DNA of 64,000 nucleotides from Haliotis asinina. Lineage: Eukaryota > Mollusca > Gastropoda > Lepetellida > Haliotidae. The stretch lies in contig NC_090281.1 of the NCBI RefSeq assembly GCF_037392515.1, positions 46,600,645-46,664,644 of the forward strand. Direction: 5' to 3'. The notes under the pieces are model-generated. The model did not search any database, was not told the DNA's origin, and worked only from the letters and a program-made list of their open reading frames with translations. Below, in pieces: positions 1 to 7,110 of this stretch; the first letter of the stretch is position 1, and each line of letters begins with the position of its first letter. A program made the translations under genes and the position numbers.

Positions 1-371
1 AGGTACGATAGCATGTCTCTCTTTTTTGTTATCTCGCGATTAGCGCTGCAGTCGTCCAGTATAAACAGCGTCGGTTCCCCTTTAAATTTCTCGTGAAGAG
101 CTTTCAACCAGTCCTGCAGGCGTGTTCCAGGGTCGATTTTGTGTACGTCCGGGTCCGTCATCACCCAAGGTCGCGCGTACGTTTTATTCATGCTCAGAGT
201 AGGGCACATGATAACGATGTTATCGAACACATCCTTGTAGTAACCCTCCAACATATCCAAGACGAAAACGGTCTTCCCACAACCAGTCTGCCCGCATATG
301 ATAGCGCAGTGTGGGTCAGTGGGTAGGTGGGGGAGACCCCCACTAGTAGATGGCTTGCACAAATCTCCCAT
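1..371 (-). CDS. Polinton DNA-packaging ATPase (FtsK/HerA family), N-terminal part
   Basis: Read on the minus strand from an ATG at 371, which lies inside the last codons of the capsid gene (29-nt overlap). The protein starts MGDLCKPSTSGGLPHLP. A Walker A motif, GQTGCGKT, follows at about residues 30-37, and a Walker B-like strand, LFILDDCSA, lies about 60 residues further on. This is the A32/FtsK-HerA-type ATPase that drives genome packaging into the capsid in Polintons and related viruses. Only about 123 residues are in the window and the gene continues past the left edge. The P-loop, the Walker B strand and the position directly downstream of the capsid gene make the call strong. Confidence 0.88.
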   Translation of the reverse strand, partial: MGDLCKPSTSGGLPHLPTDPHCAIICGQTGCGKTVFVLDMLEGYYKDVFDNIVIMCPTLSMNKTYARPWVMTDPDVHKIDPGTRLQDWLKALHEKFKGEPTLFILDDCSANREITKKRDMLSY

Positions 372-1599
372 TGTCTATATTAAGTTGCGCGTCCATAATA
401 ACGTACAGATATAATTTCAACTTACCAGCGGTTTGAGCCTTCTTATTAATCTGGATAGTTATCCCTTCGCTACCGTTATCTATACGGCGCCCGCTACCGT
501 GCAGTTTATCATCATCCGTGGACCGCATGTCCAACCATAGGGCGTACTTGGTGGTCAGGTATTCACCGATCTGCACGGAGCCTAGGTCCAGGTCCTTTGT
601 TATATAATCCCCCACTGGTAGCTTTTTTATCTCATCCCACTGCTGGTGTGGTCTCATACCATGACTGAACAGCTGGTTGGGCACGCCCTCGATGGTAACT
701 TCCACCTTTTCAATCTCGGGGTTGAAAAACTTCTCGCTGTCCCTCCGGAATGGATCATAATCCTCCACGGGGACGACCAGGATACCTTTCATCGATCGCG
801 CCGGCACGTTCAGGTTGATATTCCACACAGTGTCGCTCTTATCTCGCACGACTGATCTATGTCTCAGTACGCGATCATATAGGATAGCCATCTTCCCAGA
901 GTACTGGCTTCGAACCTGCCTGGCCAGCTCCGGGCTAGTGACCATGTCGAACTCCAGAGAGATGTTGTCTATGGCATAACTGGCCTCATCACCGTTCGGC
1001 GTACGCACTACTTTGCTATAGTCGTTAAACGTGAGCTCGTATTCTAGCCTATCACCCAGCGCGGCCTGGTAAAACGGCGCGTGTCCCGTGAGCAACTCGA
1101 AGTCGAGCGGCACGCAGAATCGATTCTCGTATGCTAGAGCGATGGCCTTTTCACCGTCCGATAGCTTGTCTTGCTGGTCTTGCGTGAAGACGTATCCTAT
1201 GCGCGCCCGGGTTGATTTGCTGATACCCTGGTACACATCATTGACTCGTTCTCTCTCGCTTTTCCAGAGATCCTTGTAGCAGTGAAACACGTCGCTGTCG
1301 TCGATACTAAGCACCTCGTTACCGCTGATCTTGACGGTCGTTTTCTTGATGATAGCTCGACCCACGTTCCGCACTAGCTCGCGTTTGTCGTTGTCGGAGG
1401 TCAACGTGATATTGAACGCCAGTCGAACAGTGCCTGGTACAATGAGGTCATTCTCACCAAGGTTTGGAAATCTAACCAGCAGAGTTTGATTCTGGTCTAT
1501 CTTGCTGGGATTGTTGGTGATGGTCACCGACTGTCGCACGGCTCTGGCACCTAATGGCTCTCTCAATTTTCTGAAAGGATCTAATTTTCTGCCGTACAT
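343..1599 (-). CDS. Polinton major capsid protein (double jelly-roll, hexon-like)
   Basis: A 418-residue open frame with no signal peptide or membrane segment, rich in beta-strand-like sequence. The pattern VGRAIIKKTTVKISG then SIDDSDVFHCYKDLW (residues about 80-113) and the late block with KMAILYDRVLRH and NVPARSMKGILVVP (about 230-275) are what I remember of capsid proteins from cnidarian and molluscan Polintons/adintoviruses. That is family recall, not an alignment. The neighbouring packaging ATPase and penton-like gene support it. It starts only 33 nt from the divergent start of the membrane-protein gene, and its end overlaps the ATPase start. Structural role: forms the icosahedral shell facets. 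Confidence 0.82.
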   Translation of the reverse strand: MYGRKLDPFRKLREPLGARAVRQSVTITNNPSKIDQNQTLLVRFPNLGENDLIVPGTVRLAFNITLTSDNDKRELVRNVGRAIIKKTTVKISGNEVLSIDDSDVFHCYKDLWKSERERVNDVYQGISKSTRARIGYVFTQDQQDKLSDGEKAIALAYENRFCVPLDFELLTGHAPFYQAALGDRLEYELTFNDYSKVVRTPNGDEASYAIDNISLEFDMVTSPELARQVRSQYSGKMAILYDRVLRHRSVVRDKSDTVWNINLNVPARSMKGILVVPVEDYDPFRRDSEKFFNPEIEKVEVTIEGVPNQLFSHGMRPHQQWDEIKKLPVGDYITKDLDLGSVQIGEYLTTKYALWLDMRSTDDDKLHGSGRRIDNGSEGITIQINKKAQTAGKLKLYLYVIMDAQLNIDNGRFVQAIY

Positions 1600-1631
1600 T
1601 GTTATATAAAAGAAATATATTTTTAATACTA
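1600..1631. promoter_or_regulatory. AT-rich divergent promoter spacer
   Basis: 32 nt separate the capsid gene start (minus, 1599) from the likely start of the next gene (plus, 1632). The spacer is almost purely A/T and holds TATATAA-like strings readable on both strands. Two divergent transcripts must start in or next to it, so it is inferred to be a bidirectional core promoter. The next coding frame is also open upstream to an ATG at 1599, but a start there would overlap this spacer. Confidence 0.45.
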
Positions 1632-2801
1632 ATGGATGAAGACATACCTATGGATGATATGTGGGACGATAGTGCCCAGGCATATGATGAGCAGGAGACC
1701 TCATTTACTAGTTTGCCATTGAGCCAACAACTTTTAGAAACAACGGTAAATGATTATTACGAAAGTTTAAAAAGTGATAAAAACTACGTTGAACCCCAGG
1801 GTCGATACCATAAGGATTTTTTTATTGATACAAAGGGTGTTCTACGTCTTAAGTCTGCCCCAAAGGTTGACCTCTTTAACAAGATCACTAAAAAACCACT
1901 GGCCTTGTCAACTCTAGCCAGCCGCAATGGTGGTGCTGAATTTATCCGTGAACATCTAAACATGCGTGATTACGGTGGTGCAATACCTAAGACCGTTAAA
2001 GAAGATCTGCAAGCTACCAGATCCCACCTCACCACTATAGATGAAATGACGCCAGAGCGTGCTACAGAAGCCTCGGACAGCATAGAAAAACTGTTGAGCA
2101 CCTACTGGGACAAACCGTTACCGGGATTTGACTTTCCGGTAAGGGAACTGCGCGGTTTAGATGAAGCCGTGAAACGCGTGCGTGGAGAACTCGTGAACAA
2201 CATGGGGAAACTGAACGAAATCGACGAGCACATCGCTAGGGAAAAAACCAAACTCACCGAAACTGACGACGATGATATGAAGCGTCGCATCAATGAACGA
2301 ATACGTGATTTAGAAGACGAGAGACGTACACGATTGGAAGCCGCTTCCTCGAATCGTGAACATCTTCGATCCCAGATCAGTCGCATTCGGGAAACAATCG
2401 ATAGAATACTGAACGAAGATACAACTTTAGCCAACAGGATTCGGATATTATTCCGGGAGCAAGGGATCACCATCGCCAGCATTCTGACTGCATTGGGTTT
2501 AATCATATCAACCCTGGTGGTGTCACTGGTGGGGGGTGCCCCTGTGGGGCCTGCCGGCGGCGGGGGAACTCCAAGTGGTGGTGGTGGTGTTAAAGACTGG
2601 ATTAAAAAACTCGGGGAAGGCCTAGCTAAACTGGCTGGTAAAGCCGCCGAAGCCCTTCCCGGCATCCTGGGTAGCATCGTCTCGTGGTTGTTGAGCGCTC
2701 TGTCTAAAACTGCCATATGGCTCAGTCAAAACCTGTGGGCAGCCATCGTCGCCGTGGCGGGTCTGGTGTACGTAGCGGCTAAGAAATCTTTAACCAAATA
2801 A
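1632..2801 (+). CDS. Polinton conserved coiled-coil / C-terminal membrane protein
   Basis: About 389 residues if started at the ATG at 1632 (MDEDIPMDDMWDD); an in-frame ATG at 1599 is less likely because it lies in the divergent spacer. Layout: an acidic N-terminus, a mixed region, then a charged coiled-coil-like stretch rich in E, R and K (about residues 190-270). A hydrophobic segment IASILTALGLIISTLVVSLV follows, then a Gly/Ser/Pro-rich linker. The C-terminal third is hydrophobic or amphipathic (KLAGKAAEALPGILGSI, SQNLWAAIVAVAGLVYVA) and ends in basic residues. I recall very similar C-terminal halves in Polintons of cnidarians and molluscs, where the function is not established. A virion membrane or membrane-disrupting role is inference. 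It ends convergently with the next gene (23-nt overlap). Confidence 0.7.
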   Translation: MDEDIPMDDMWDDSAQAYDEQETSFTSLPLSQQLLETTVNDYYESLKSDKNYVEPQGRYHKDFFIDTKGVLRLKSAPKVDLFNKITKKPLALSTLASRNGGAEFIREHLNMRDYGGAIPKTVKEDLQATRSHLTTIDEMTPERATEASDSIEKLLSTYWDKPLPGFDFPVRELRGLDEAVKRVRGELVNNMGKLNEIDEHIAREKTKLTETDDDDMKRRINERIRDLEDERRTRLEAASSNREHLRSQISRIRETIDRILNEDTTLANRIRILFREQGITIASILTALGLIISTLVVSLVGGAPVGPAGGGGTPSGGGGVKDWIKKLGEGLAKLAGKAAEALPGILGSIVSWLLSALSKTAIWLSQNLWAAIVAVAGLVYVAAKKSLTK

Positions 2802-3948
2802 GTCCCAAAGTTACCCCACCAACCACTAAGGCTGTTTTATTATCAATATGCTGCTGATAGGTGGTGGAAACCCCCACACCCCCCGGGGGTACCTCCACAT
2901 GAACTTTAGGCTCCGGTGGTGGCGCAACTATACCCGTTTCACGTGGTTGGGTGTGTGGGATATGTGGGGTGTTAATATCGGGGTTGATACCCAACTTTTG
3001 GTCCGCCGTGGCTATGACTATTTCGTTGTTATAACCCACCACTTTTTTTATTCTCAGTTGTATATCACTCGGGGCCATGTACAACCCCACACCGAACACG
3101 TAATTGACTTTCGATCTGGCGTATTCTAACACGTTTTGGTAACGGTCGATGGCCCTCGGGAGATCAACTGGAGAATTGATAGCATCCTCAACGTTGGAAA
3201 CGAATTGTGTCTGAGCGTCGTAAGCAGTTCCCTTACCGAGGATGTTAGAACGCGTCATCGACTGCGCACCCAACAGCGCCCACACGTACGTTCGAATCGA
3301 GTCGTTCAAGCGTATTGTACCAGCACGAGTGAATCCTTTCGATGTTTTTGAGATCATTTTAGTCCAGGCTGTGGCTGCATCAGGACTGGTTTGCTTTATA
3401 CAGCTGACATGGATCTGTTCATTCGTTGTGGGGCCTGTAAATGTATGACGGTGTGGGTTGTATGAACCATCTTTAGAACCGGCATAATATTTTCCGGACC
3501 TGTAGAAGTACACGAGAACTATACCGAGACCATGGTTCACACCAGGAAGGCGAAAGTCTTTATTCGTTGGAATCTCAAACTCCCCACAAATACGTTCATA
3601 AGCGCGTCTATCATAGGGGTTATTCGTCATACTCCACGCTTTATCTTGAGGAAGAGGAGCACTTATTTCCTTCAATATTCGTCTCGTTTGATAATAAATA
3701 TGAAACAAAACAACCGCCTTACTCAGTTCGTCTATACCATAGTCTGGTTTCACACCCGACCCTGTTGTCACACACCACACAGCAAAGTTGAGTTGGTTCT
3801 GCCAAAACTGCATTGGGTTTTGATTCCAGTTTACCACCGCCTGCGCGTTATTAACGGACACGACATACTTTTCAAAGATATCAATAAAGGTTGTTTTAAA
3901 CCCCGTACCATCTGCATTCACCACGATTTTCAAGTGTGCTAAATCCAT
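2779..3948 (-). CDS. Polinton conserved protein with C-terminal membrane anchor
   Basis: A 389-residue frame starting MDLAHLKIVVNADGTGFKTT. Residues 1-300 look like a soluble domain with many aromatic residues, such as NPMQFWQNQLNFAVW. Residues about 310-360 form a Pro-rich stalk (APPPEPKVHVEVPPGG). The last 17 residues (ALVVGGVTLGLIWLKIS) are a single hydrophobic helix, so the protein looks tail-anchored. It is one of the unassigned proteins (PX/PY class) that travel with Polinton capsid genes; I cannot assign a reaction or structural role. Its end overlaps the 3' end of the facing gene by 23 nt, and its start lies 30 nt from a divergent neighbour. Confidence 0.65.
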   Translation of the reverse strand: MDLAHLKIVVNADGTGFKTTFIDIFEKYVVSVNNAQAVVNWNQNPMQFWQNQLNFAVWCVTTGSGVKPDYGIDELSKAVVLFHIYYQTRRILKEISAPLPQDKAWSMTNNPYDRRAYERICGEFEIPTNKDFRLPGVNHGLGIVLVYFYRSGKYYAGSKDGSYNPHRHTFTGPTTNEQIHVSCIKQTSPDAATAWTKMISKTSKGFTRAGTIRLNDSIRTYVWALLGAQSMTRSNILGKGTAYDAQTQFVSNVEDAINSPVDLPRAIDRYQNVLEYARSKVNYVFGVGLYMAPSDIQLRIKKVVGYNNEIVIATADQKLGINPDINTPHIPHTQPRETGIVAPPPEPKVHVEVPPGGVGVSTTYQQHIDNKTALVVGGVTLGLIWLKIS

Positions 3949-3977
3949 ATTATATTATATAATTTATATATTATAAT
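3949..3977. promoter_or_regulatory. AT-only divergent promoter spacer
   Basis: The 29 nt between the divergent starts at 3948 (minus) and 3978 (plus) are made only of A and T and contain TATATAAT/ATATTATA strings. The stretch reads nearly the same on both strands, so it could place a TATA box for each direction. It matches the arrangement at 1600-1631. Confidence 0.5.
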
Positions 3978-4631
3978 ATGTACATAACACTTCCAGGAAT
4001 AACTAGCGGTGAGGCCGTTCAGCTGACGCACGCGATCGATAACACGTCAGGTCAACTCGAAGTCGCACTCTGCGATATCACCTACCTACCGCAATGGACT
4101 AACATTAATATCAGCAACAATAAGCTGTTCGTCAGTGGAACTCGCAGTCAAATAACTGACGGCTACTACAGCGTGTGCTCGCTAAACGACGAGGTCTTCA
4201 AACCCCTGGGGGCCGAACTCAAGATGAACGACTCAAACGGCACAGTGGTGTTAATCAACAACGGAAGAACCTCATTGAGGCTAGGCCGACCATTAGCGAG
4301 GATACTCGGTATGTCTCCTGACGAGATAAAACCAACAACAACCGTCACAGGCACGAAGTTACCCGACCTAGTACCGTACCGAGAGCTGTACATTCATCTC
4401 GATCAGGTGAGCACAACGTATAACATTCAAGGAGGCCACCCTTCCACTATACTGAGAGCAGTGCCGGTGAAAACTGAGAAATTCAACGACGGTAGAACCG
4501 AGTCATTTTCACCACGGCAGTATAAGAGATTAACCCAGGGCAACATACCTGAACTGACAATATCGGTGTTAGATATAAATCATAATCCTGTAAATATAGG
4601 ATACCTCAGCTTAACGCTTCACGTAACATGA
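3978..4631 (+). CDS. Polinton minor capsid / penton-like protein (single jelly roll)
   Basis: 217 residues. The N-terminal half has LEVALCDITYLPQWTNI followed by DGYYSVCSLNDEVFKPL. The middle has a short strand pair and RPLARILGM, matching the L.LS..LA..LGF-like pattern of Polinton minor capsid proteins. The C-terminus, TISVLDINHNPVNIGYLSLT, resembles the conserved end of that family, where a D.....I....G.L..TLH pattern closes the jelly roll. By family role it would form the pentameric vertices. The assignment rests on motif memory and on the neighbouring capsid and ATPase genes. Its stop overlaps the next start (ATGA, 4 nt), so the two genes are probably expressed together. Confidence 0.72.
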   Translation: MYITLPGITSGEAVQLTHAIDNTSGQLEVALCDITYLPQWTNINISNNKLFVSGTRSQITDGYYSVCSLNDEVFKPLGAELKMNDSNGTVVLINNGRTSLRLGRPLARILGMSPDEIKPTTTVTGTKLPDLVPYRELYIHLDQVSTTYNIQGGHPSTILRAVPVKTEKFNDGRTESFSPRQYKRLTQGNIPELTISVLDINHNPVNIGYLSLTLHVT

Positions 4632-5539
4632 CCAGCGCACAAGGGCCCGGAGTGAAAAAATGCGTCAATATCGGGATCTCCGACCTCGGAGACACACGCG
4701 GTTTCGACGCTCCCGGAGTAGATGGTAAATCATACGCCTTGCAACTAAAAAACAACATTTACAAACGCGTTGAAGTCTCCTCCGGTGGAGCCCTAAGTGA
4801 TATGATAGATACCACAGGGGCAACAGCCAACACTAAGTACGCCCTCGTCAACACCGGTGATGACAACTGGAGAATATACCCATCATTCGGAGGTAAACTG
4901 TTCGACTTAGACGATGTTGAGAGCACTACCGTCGTCAAAAACAAACCATATATGCTCGTCTTCACCGAAGATGACAAGTGGGTGTTGTTACCCGATAACA
5001 AATGGTTTCTCAATATTAAACTCGTCTCCCCTTACGTGTTCACGGATAACAAAGACAACCACCTAAACAAAGTCGTGAACAATGGAACCCTGCTCGTGGC
5101 TTACGTCCCAACTCAGAGACGTAGCATAGTCGTCAGCCCAGTCAACACTATAGCAGCCCACATGCTATCGAGTAAACCGGCCATGCAAAACGTGAAATTG
5201 CAGTTGGTGTCTGAATTCGAAGGCGTGGTTAAGATACTAGAGAGTCTACCGGCAAACTCAACACTGTTCATCAAAGTCTACCTAGGGGAACCATCGGGGA
5301 ATGATGTTGAGATCGTGAAGGGGATCAAACTCGGGTGGGTGAAACGACACCAGTTTCAAGTTTGCAACGTTTACGTGCGGGTGGGTGTCGACTCCAAGAC
5401 CAGTCTGCAGGGGGTCAACGTGATCGTGGAAAATAAGATATCACTAATTAATATCTTCCTGCCTGACAACATACACTTCATGGGTATTAAGTTAACCCCT
5501 GAATTATTATCAGAAAACCAGTTGGAAATTATATCATAA
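4628..5539 (+). CDS. Polinton fibre/lectin-like protein, long paralogue
   Basis: 303 residues with no signal peptide. The first 35 residues carry the motif DLGDTRGFDAPGVDGKSY followed by LQLKNNIYKRV, shared with the next gene. A region of about 85 residues (36-120), absent from the neighbour, comes next. The C-terminal 180 residues begin KWFLNIKLVSPYVF, are strand-rich and end FMGIKLTPELLSENQLEII. The last pattern resembles the closing strand of LamG/concanavalin-A-like domains, so a carbohydrate-binding or host-recognition fibre is a fair guess but not shown. It starts within the stop of the penton-like gene (ATGA). Confidence 0.55.
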   Translation: MTSAQGPGVKKCVNIGISDLGDTRGFDAPGVDGKSYALQLKNNIYKRVEVSSGGALSDMIDTTGATANTKYALVNTGDDNWRIYPSFGGKLFDLDDVESTTVVKNKPYMLVFTEDDKWVLLPDNKWFLNIKLVSPYVFTDNKDNHLNKVVNNGTLLVAYVPTQRRSIVVSPVNTIAAHMLSSKPAMQNVKLQLVSEFEGVVKILESLPANSTLFIKVYLGEPSGNDVEIVKGIKLGWVKRHQFQVCNVYVRVGVDSKTSLQGVNVIVENKISLINIFLPDNIHFMGIKLTPELLSENQLEIIS

Positions 5540-5549
5540 TAGTATAATA

Positions 5550-6209
5550 ATGACTAGTCATCATCCCAACACTACGCTTAATGACCTGGGAGATACGGAG
5601 GGATTCGATCAGCCTGGTGAGGAAGATGAATTATACATCCTACACTTCAAAGACAACGTGTACAGACCGGTGCCGTTACCAGATTTTAAAAAACCTAAAT
5701 GGCTGATCAACTTAACACTCACCTCACCTTATATCACAATAGACGAAAATAATTGGATCACTAAGATTAGGAACAACGGTATCTTGGCCGGGGATTTCAT
5801 TCCGGAGAGGGGATTAAGAAAAAGTAGAAAAAATGGGTTATCATCTTTCTTCGAAAATAAATTAACATTTAGTAATCCTGAAATAATAACCCCCCCTTTC
5901 ACACTCATCATAGAAGTCTTCTTTTGGTTTTTAGACAGTGAAAACACCTCAAGAGTACACCAAATTTTACCCGGGGTGTCAATACGCTGGGATTACACAC
6001 CCGATTATTATCGTATTGTTATACAACAGGATACCACGGGTCCTATAAACCACTTAATAAGCCTCCGTGGAGTTTCTATTACAACAGGAAATTCTATTAG
6101 CCTCTCACCTATTACCCTGGCTGGGAGTCTAGATCTTGTAGGCTTCAAATACATTGATAGATTTTTAACTGAACCCCAATTAAAATATCTTTCAAAATAT
6201 ATATTATAG
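5550..6209 (+). CDS. Polinton fibre/lectin-like protein, short paralogue
   Basis: 219 residues, a clear relative of the upstream gene. It shares the N-terminal motif DLGDTEGFDQPGEEDELY and the later block KWLINLTLTSPYIT, and ends GFKYIDRFLTEPQLKYL, like the closing strand of LamG-type folds. It lacks the 85-residue insert of its neighbour. The pair probably arose by tandem duplication inside the element and then diverged, which is common for attachment proteins; that role is inference. It is spaced 10 nt from the upstream stop and 1 nt from the next start. Confidence 0.55.
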   Translation: MTSHHPNTTLNDLGDTEGFDQPGEEDELYILHFKDNVYRPVPLPDFKKPKWLINLTLTSPYITIDENNWITKIRNNGILAGDFIPERGLRKSRKNGLSSFFENKLTFSNPEIITPPFTLIIEVFFWFLDSENTSRVHQILPGVSIRWDYTPDYYRIVIQQDTTGPINHLISLRGVSITTGNSISLSPITLAGSLDLVGFKYIDRFLTEPQLKYLSKYIL

Positions 6210-6210
6210 G

Positions 6211-6828
6211 ATGGGTCTGTACCCAGTCGTAGAGGAAGTAGCTAAGACGTTAGAAACCGTAGATGGGTTCCGTTTGAGGCAGTTATGTGATGTGAAACGT
6301 CAACTAGAACAAGACCGTGACACGCGGAAAGCACTATGTAAAAAATATAATAGAGCTTTCAATATCGTGGATGGGGCTGACACTACCCTTATGGCAACCA
6401 GCATGGGACTAGGGGCGGCAGGCGTTGGGTTGTTAACCACCATCGTGGCTGCACCTATAGTGCTAGGTATTGAAATAACGGCTGGGGTGGCAGGGTTGGT
6501 AGGGTTGGCGCTTAAGTTAGTATCACGCAGGCTTAATCGTAAGGCATTGAAACACGACGAGATCAGGGTTCTGGCTGAAGCAAAACTCAACACAGTGAGT
6601 GAGCGAATTTCCACGGCACTCTCTGACAGTAAAATCTCAGAAGAGGAGTTTAGTTCAATCCTCTCTGAACTCAAAAAATATAACGGAATGAAACAAGATA
6701 TTCGATCCAAGTCTCGTAAGTCTGCTATCAGCGAGGACGAGAAAAAAAAGTACATAGCACAGGGAATACAAAAAGCCCAGCAAGCCTTTATTATGAACAC
6801 CAAAGAGATCGTAGGCGGTTCACATTAA
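6211..6828 (+). CDS. Polinton conserved protein with glycine-rich hydrophobic hairpin
   Basis: 205 residues. An N-terminal charged helix (residues 1-50) precedes a long apolar Gly/Ala-rich segment (about 58-105) with ATSMGLGAAGVGLLTTIVAA and AGVAGLVGLALKLV. The second half is charged and helical (KLNTVSERISTALSDSKISE, then EEFSSILSELKKYNGMK). I recall this arrangement as one of the most widespread unassigned proteins of Polintons in cnidarians and molluscs. A membrane-inserting virion protein is plausible; the function is unknown. It starts 1 nt after the stop of the upstream gene. Confidence 0.65.
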   Translation: MGLYPVVEEVAKTLETVDGFRLRQLCDVKRQLEQDRDTRKALCKKYNRAFNIVDGADTTLMATSMGLGAAGVGLLTTIVAAPIVLGIEITAGVAGLVGLALKLVSRRLNRKALKHDEIRVLAEAKLNTVSERISTALSDSKISEEEFSSILSELKKYNGMKQDIRSKSRKSAISEDEKKKYIAQGIQKAQQAFIMNTKEIVGGSH

Positions 6829-6912
6829 ACTGTTTCATTGATATAAACATAACATAACCGTAAGCGAGCCACCGATCCTATATGGTCAGTCAAAACTTAC
6901 AACATAGATAAA

Positions 6913-7017
6913 ATGGATATGTATTACTTGAGGGATGGGCCGGGTAGGGGATTTGTAAGAGAAGAATTATTGATCGTACCGTACGGCACAGTGTTACCGC
7001 CTGCCAAGTCACGGTAA
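6913..7017 (+). CDS. Possible 34-residue terminal Polinton gene
   Basis: A short frame beginning MDMYYLRDGPGRGF and ending LPPAKSR, 84 nt after the last long gene and in the same direction. The A-rich AAA before the ATG and the Gly/Pro/Arg composition do not look random, but the frame is too short to be sure. I do not recognise a family. Confidence 0.3.
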   Translation: MDMYYLRDGPGRGFVREELLIVPYGTVLPPAKSR

Positions 7018-7074
7018 ACGTGATGGCGTGGCTTTGTAGTAGGGGTAATAATAGCAAGAGCTAATAGTCCCACC

Positions 7075-7101
7075 AAAGCCTCATTTAGTAAATGAGGCTT
7101 T
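7075..7101. terminator. Perfect 13-bp hairpin at the Polinton end
   Basis: AAAGCCTCATTTA, one G, then its exact reverse complement, running into a short T run and a G4 stretch. It lies after the last possible coding frame. It may be a transcript 3' end, or part of the terminal inverted repeat region of the Polinton. The sequence alone does not decide. Confidence 0.4.
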
Positions 7102-7110
7102 TTAGAGGGG

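Larger units (their letters stand above)
1..7110. mobile_element. Polinton/Maverick element, one end, cut by the left edge
   Basis: A block of at least eight tightly packed intronless genes on both strands, unlike the rest of the window. It includes an FtsK/HerA-type packaging ATPase, a double-jelly-roll capsid protein and a penton-like minor capsid protein, which together are diagnostic of Polintons/adintoviruses. DNA polymerase B, the integrase and the adenain-type protease are not in view and would lie left of position 1. Genes overlap by 4-29 nt or are separated by about 30 nt of AT-only DNA. The visible part looks whole, which suggests a young insertion, but no age can be calculated here. 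The right border is not resolved: coding ends near 7017, a perfect hairpin lies at 7075-7101, and after about 7110 the sequence takes on the composition of the host spacer. Confidence 0.9.

Noticed and set aside
2102-2716. 204-codon minus-strand frame in the Polinton
   Set aside because: Low-complexity Ser/Arg/Pro antisense shadow of the membrane-protein gene.
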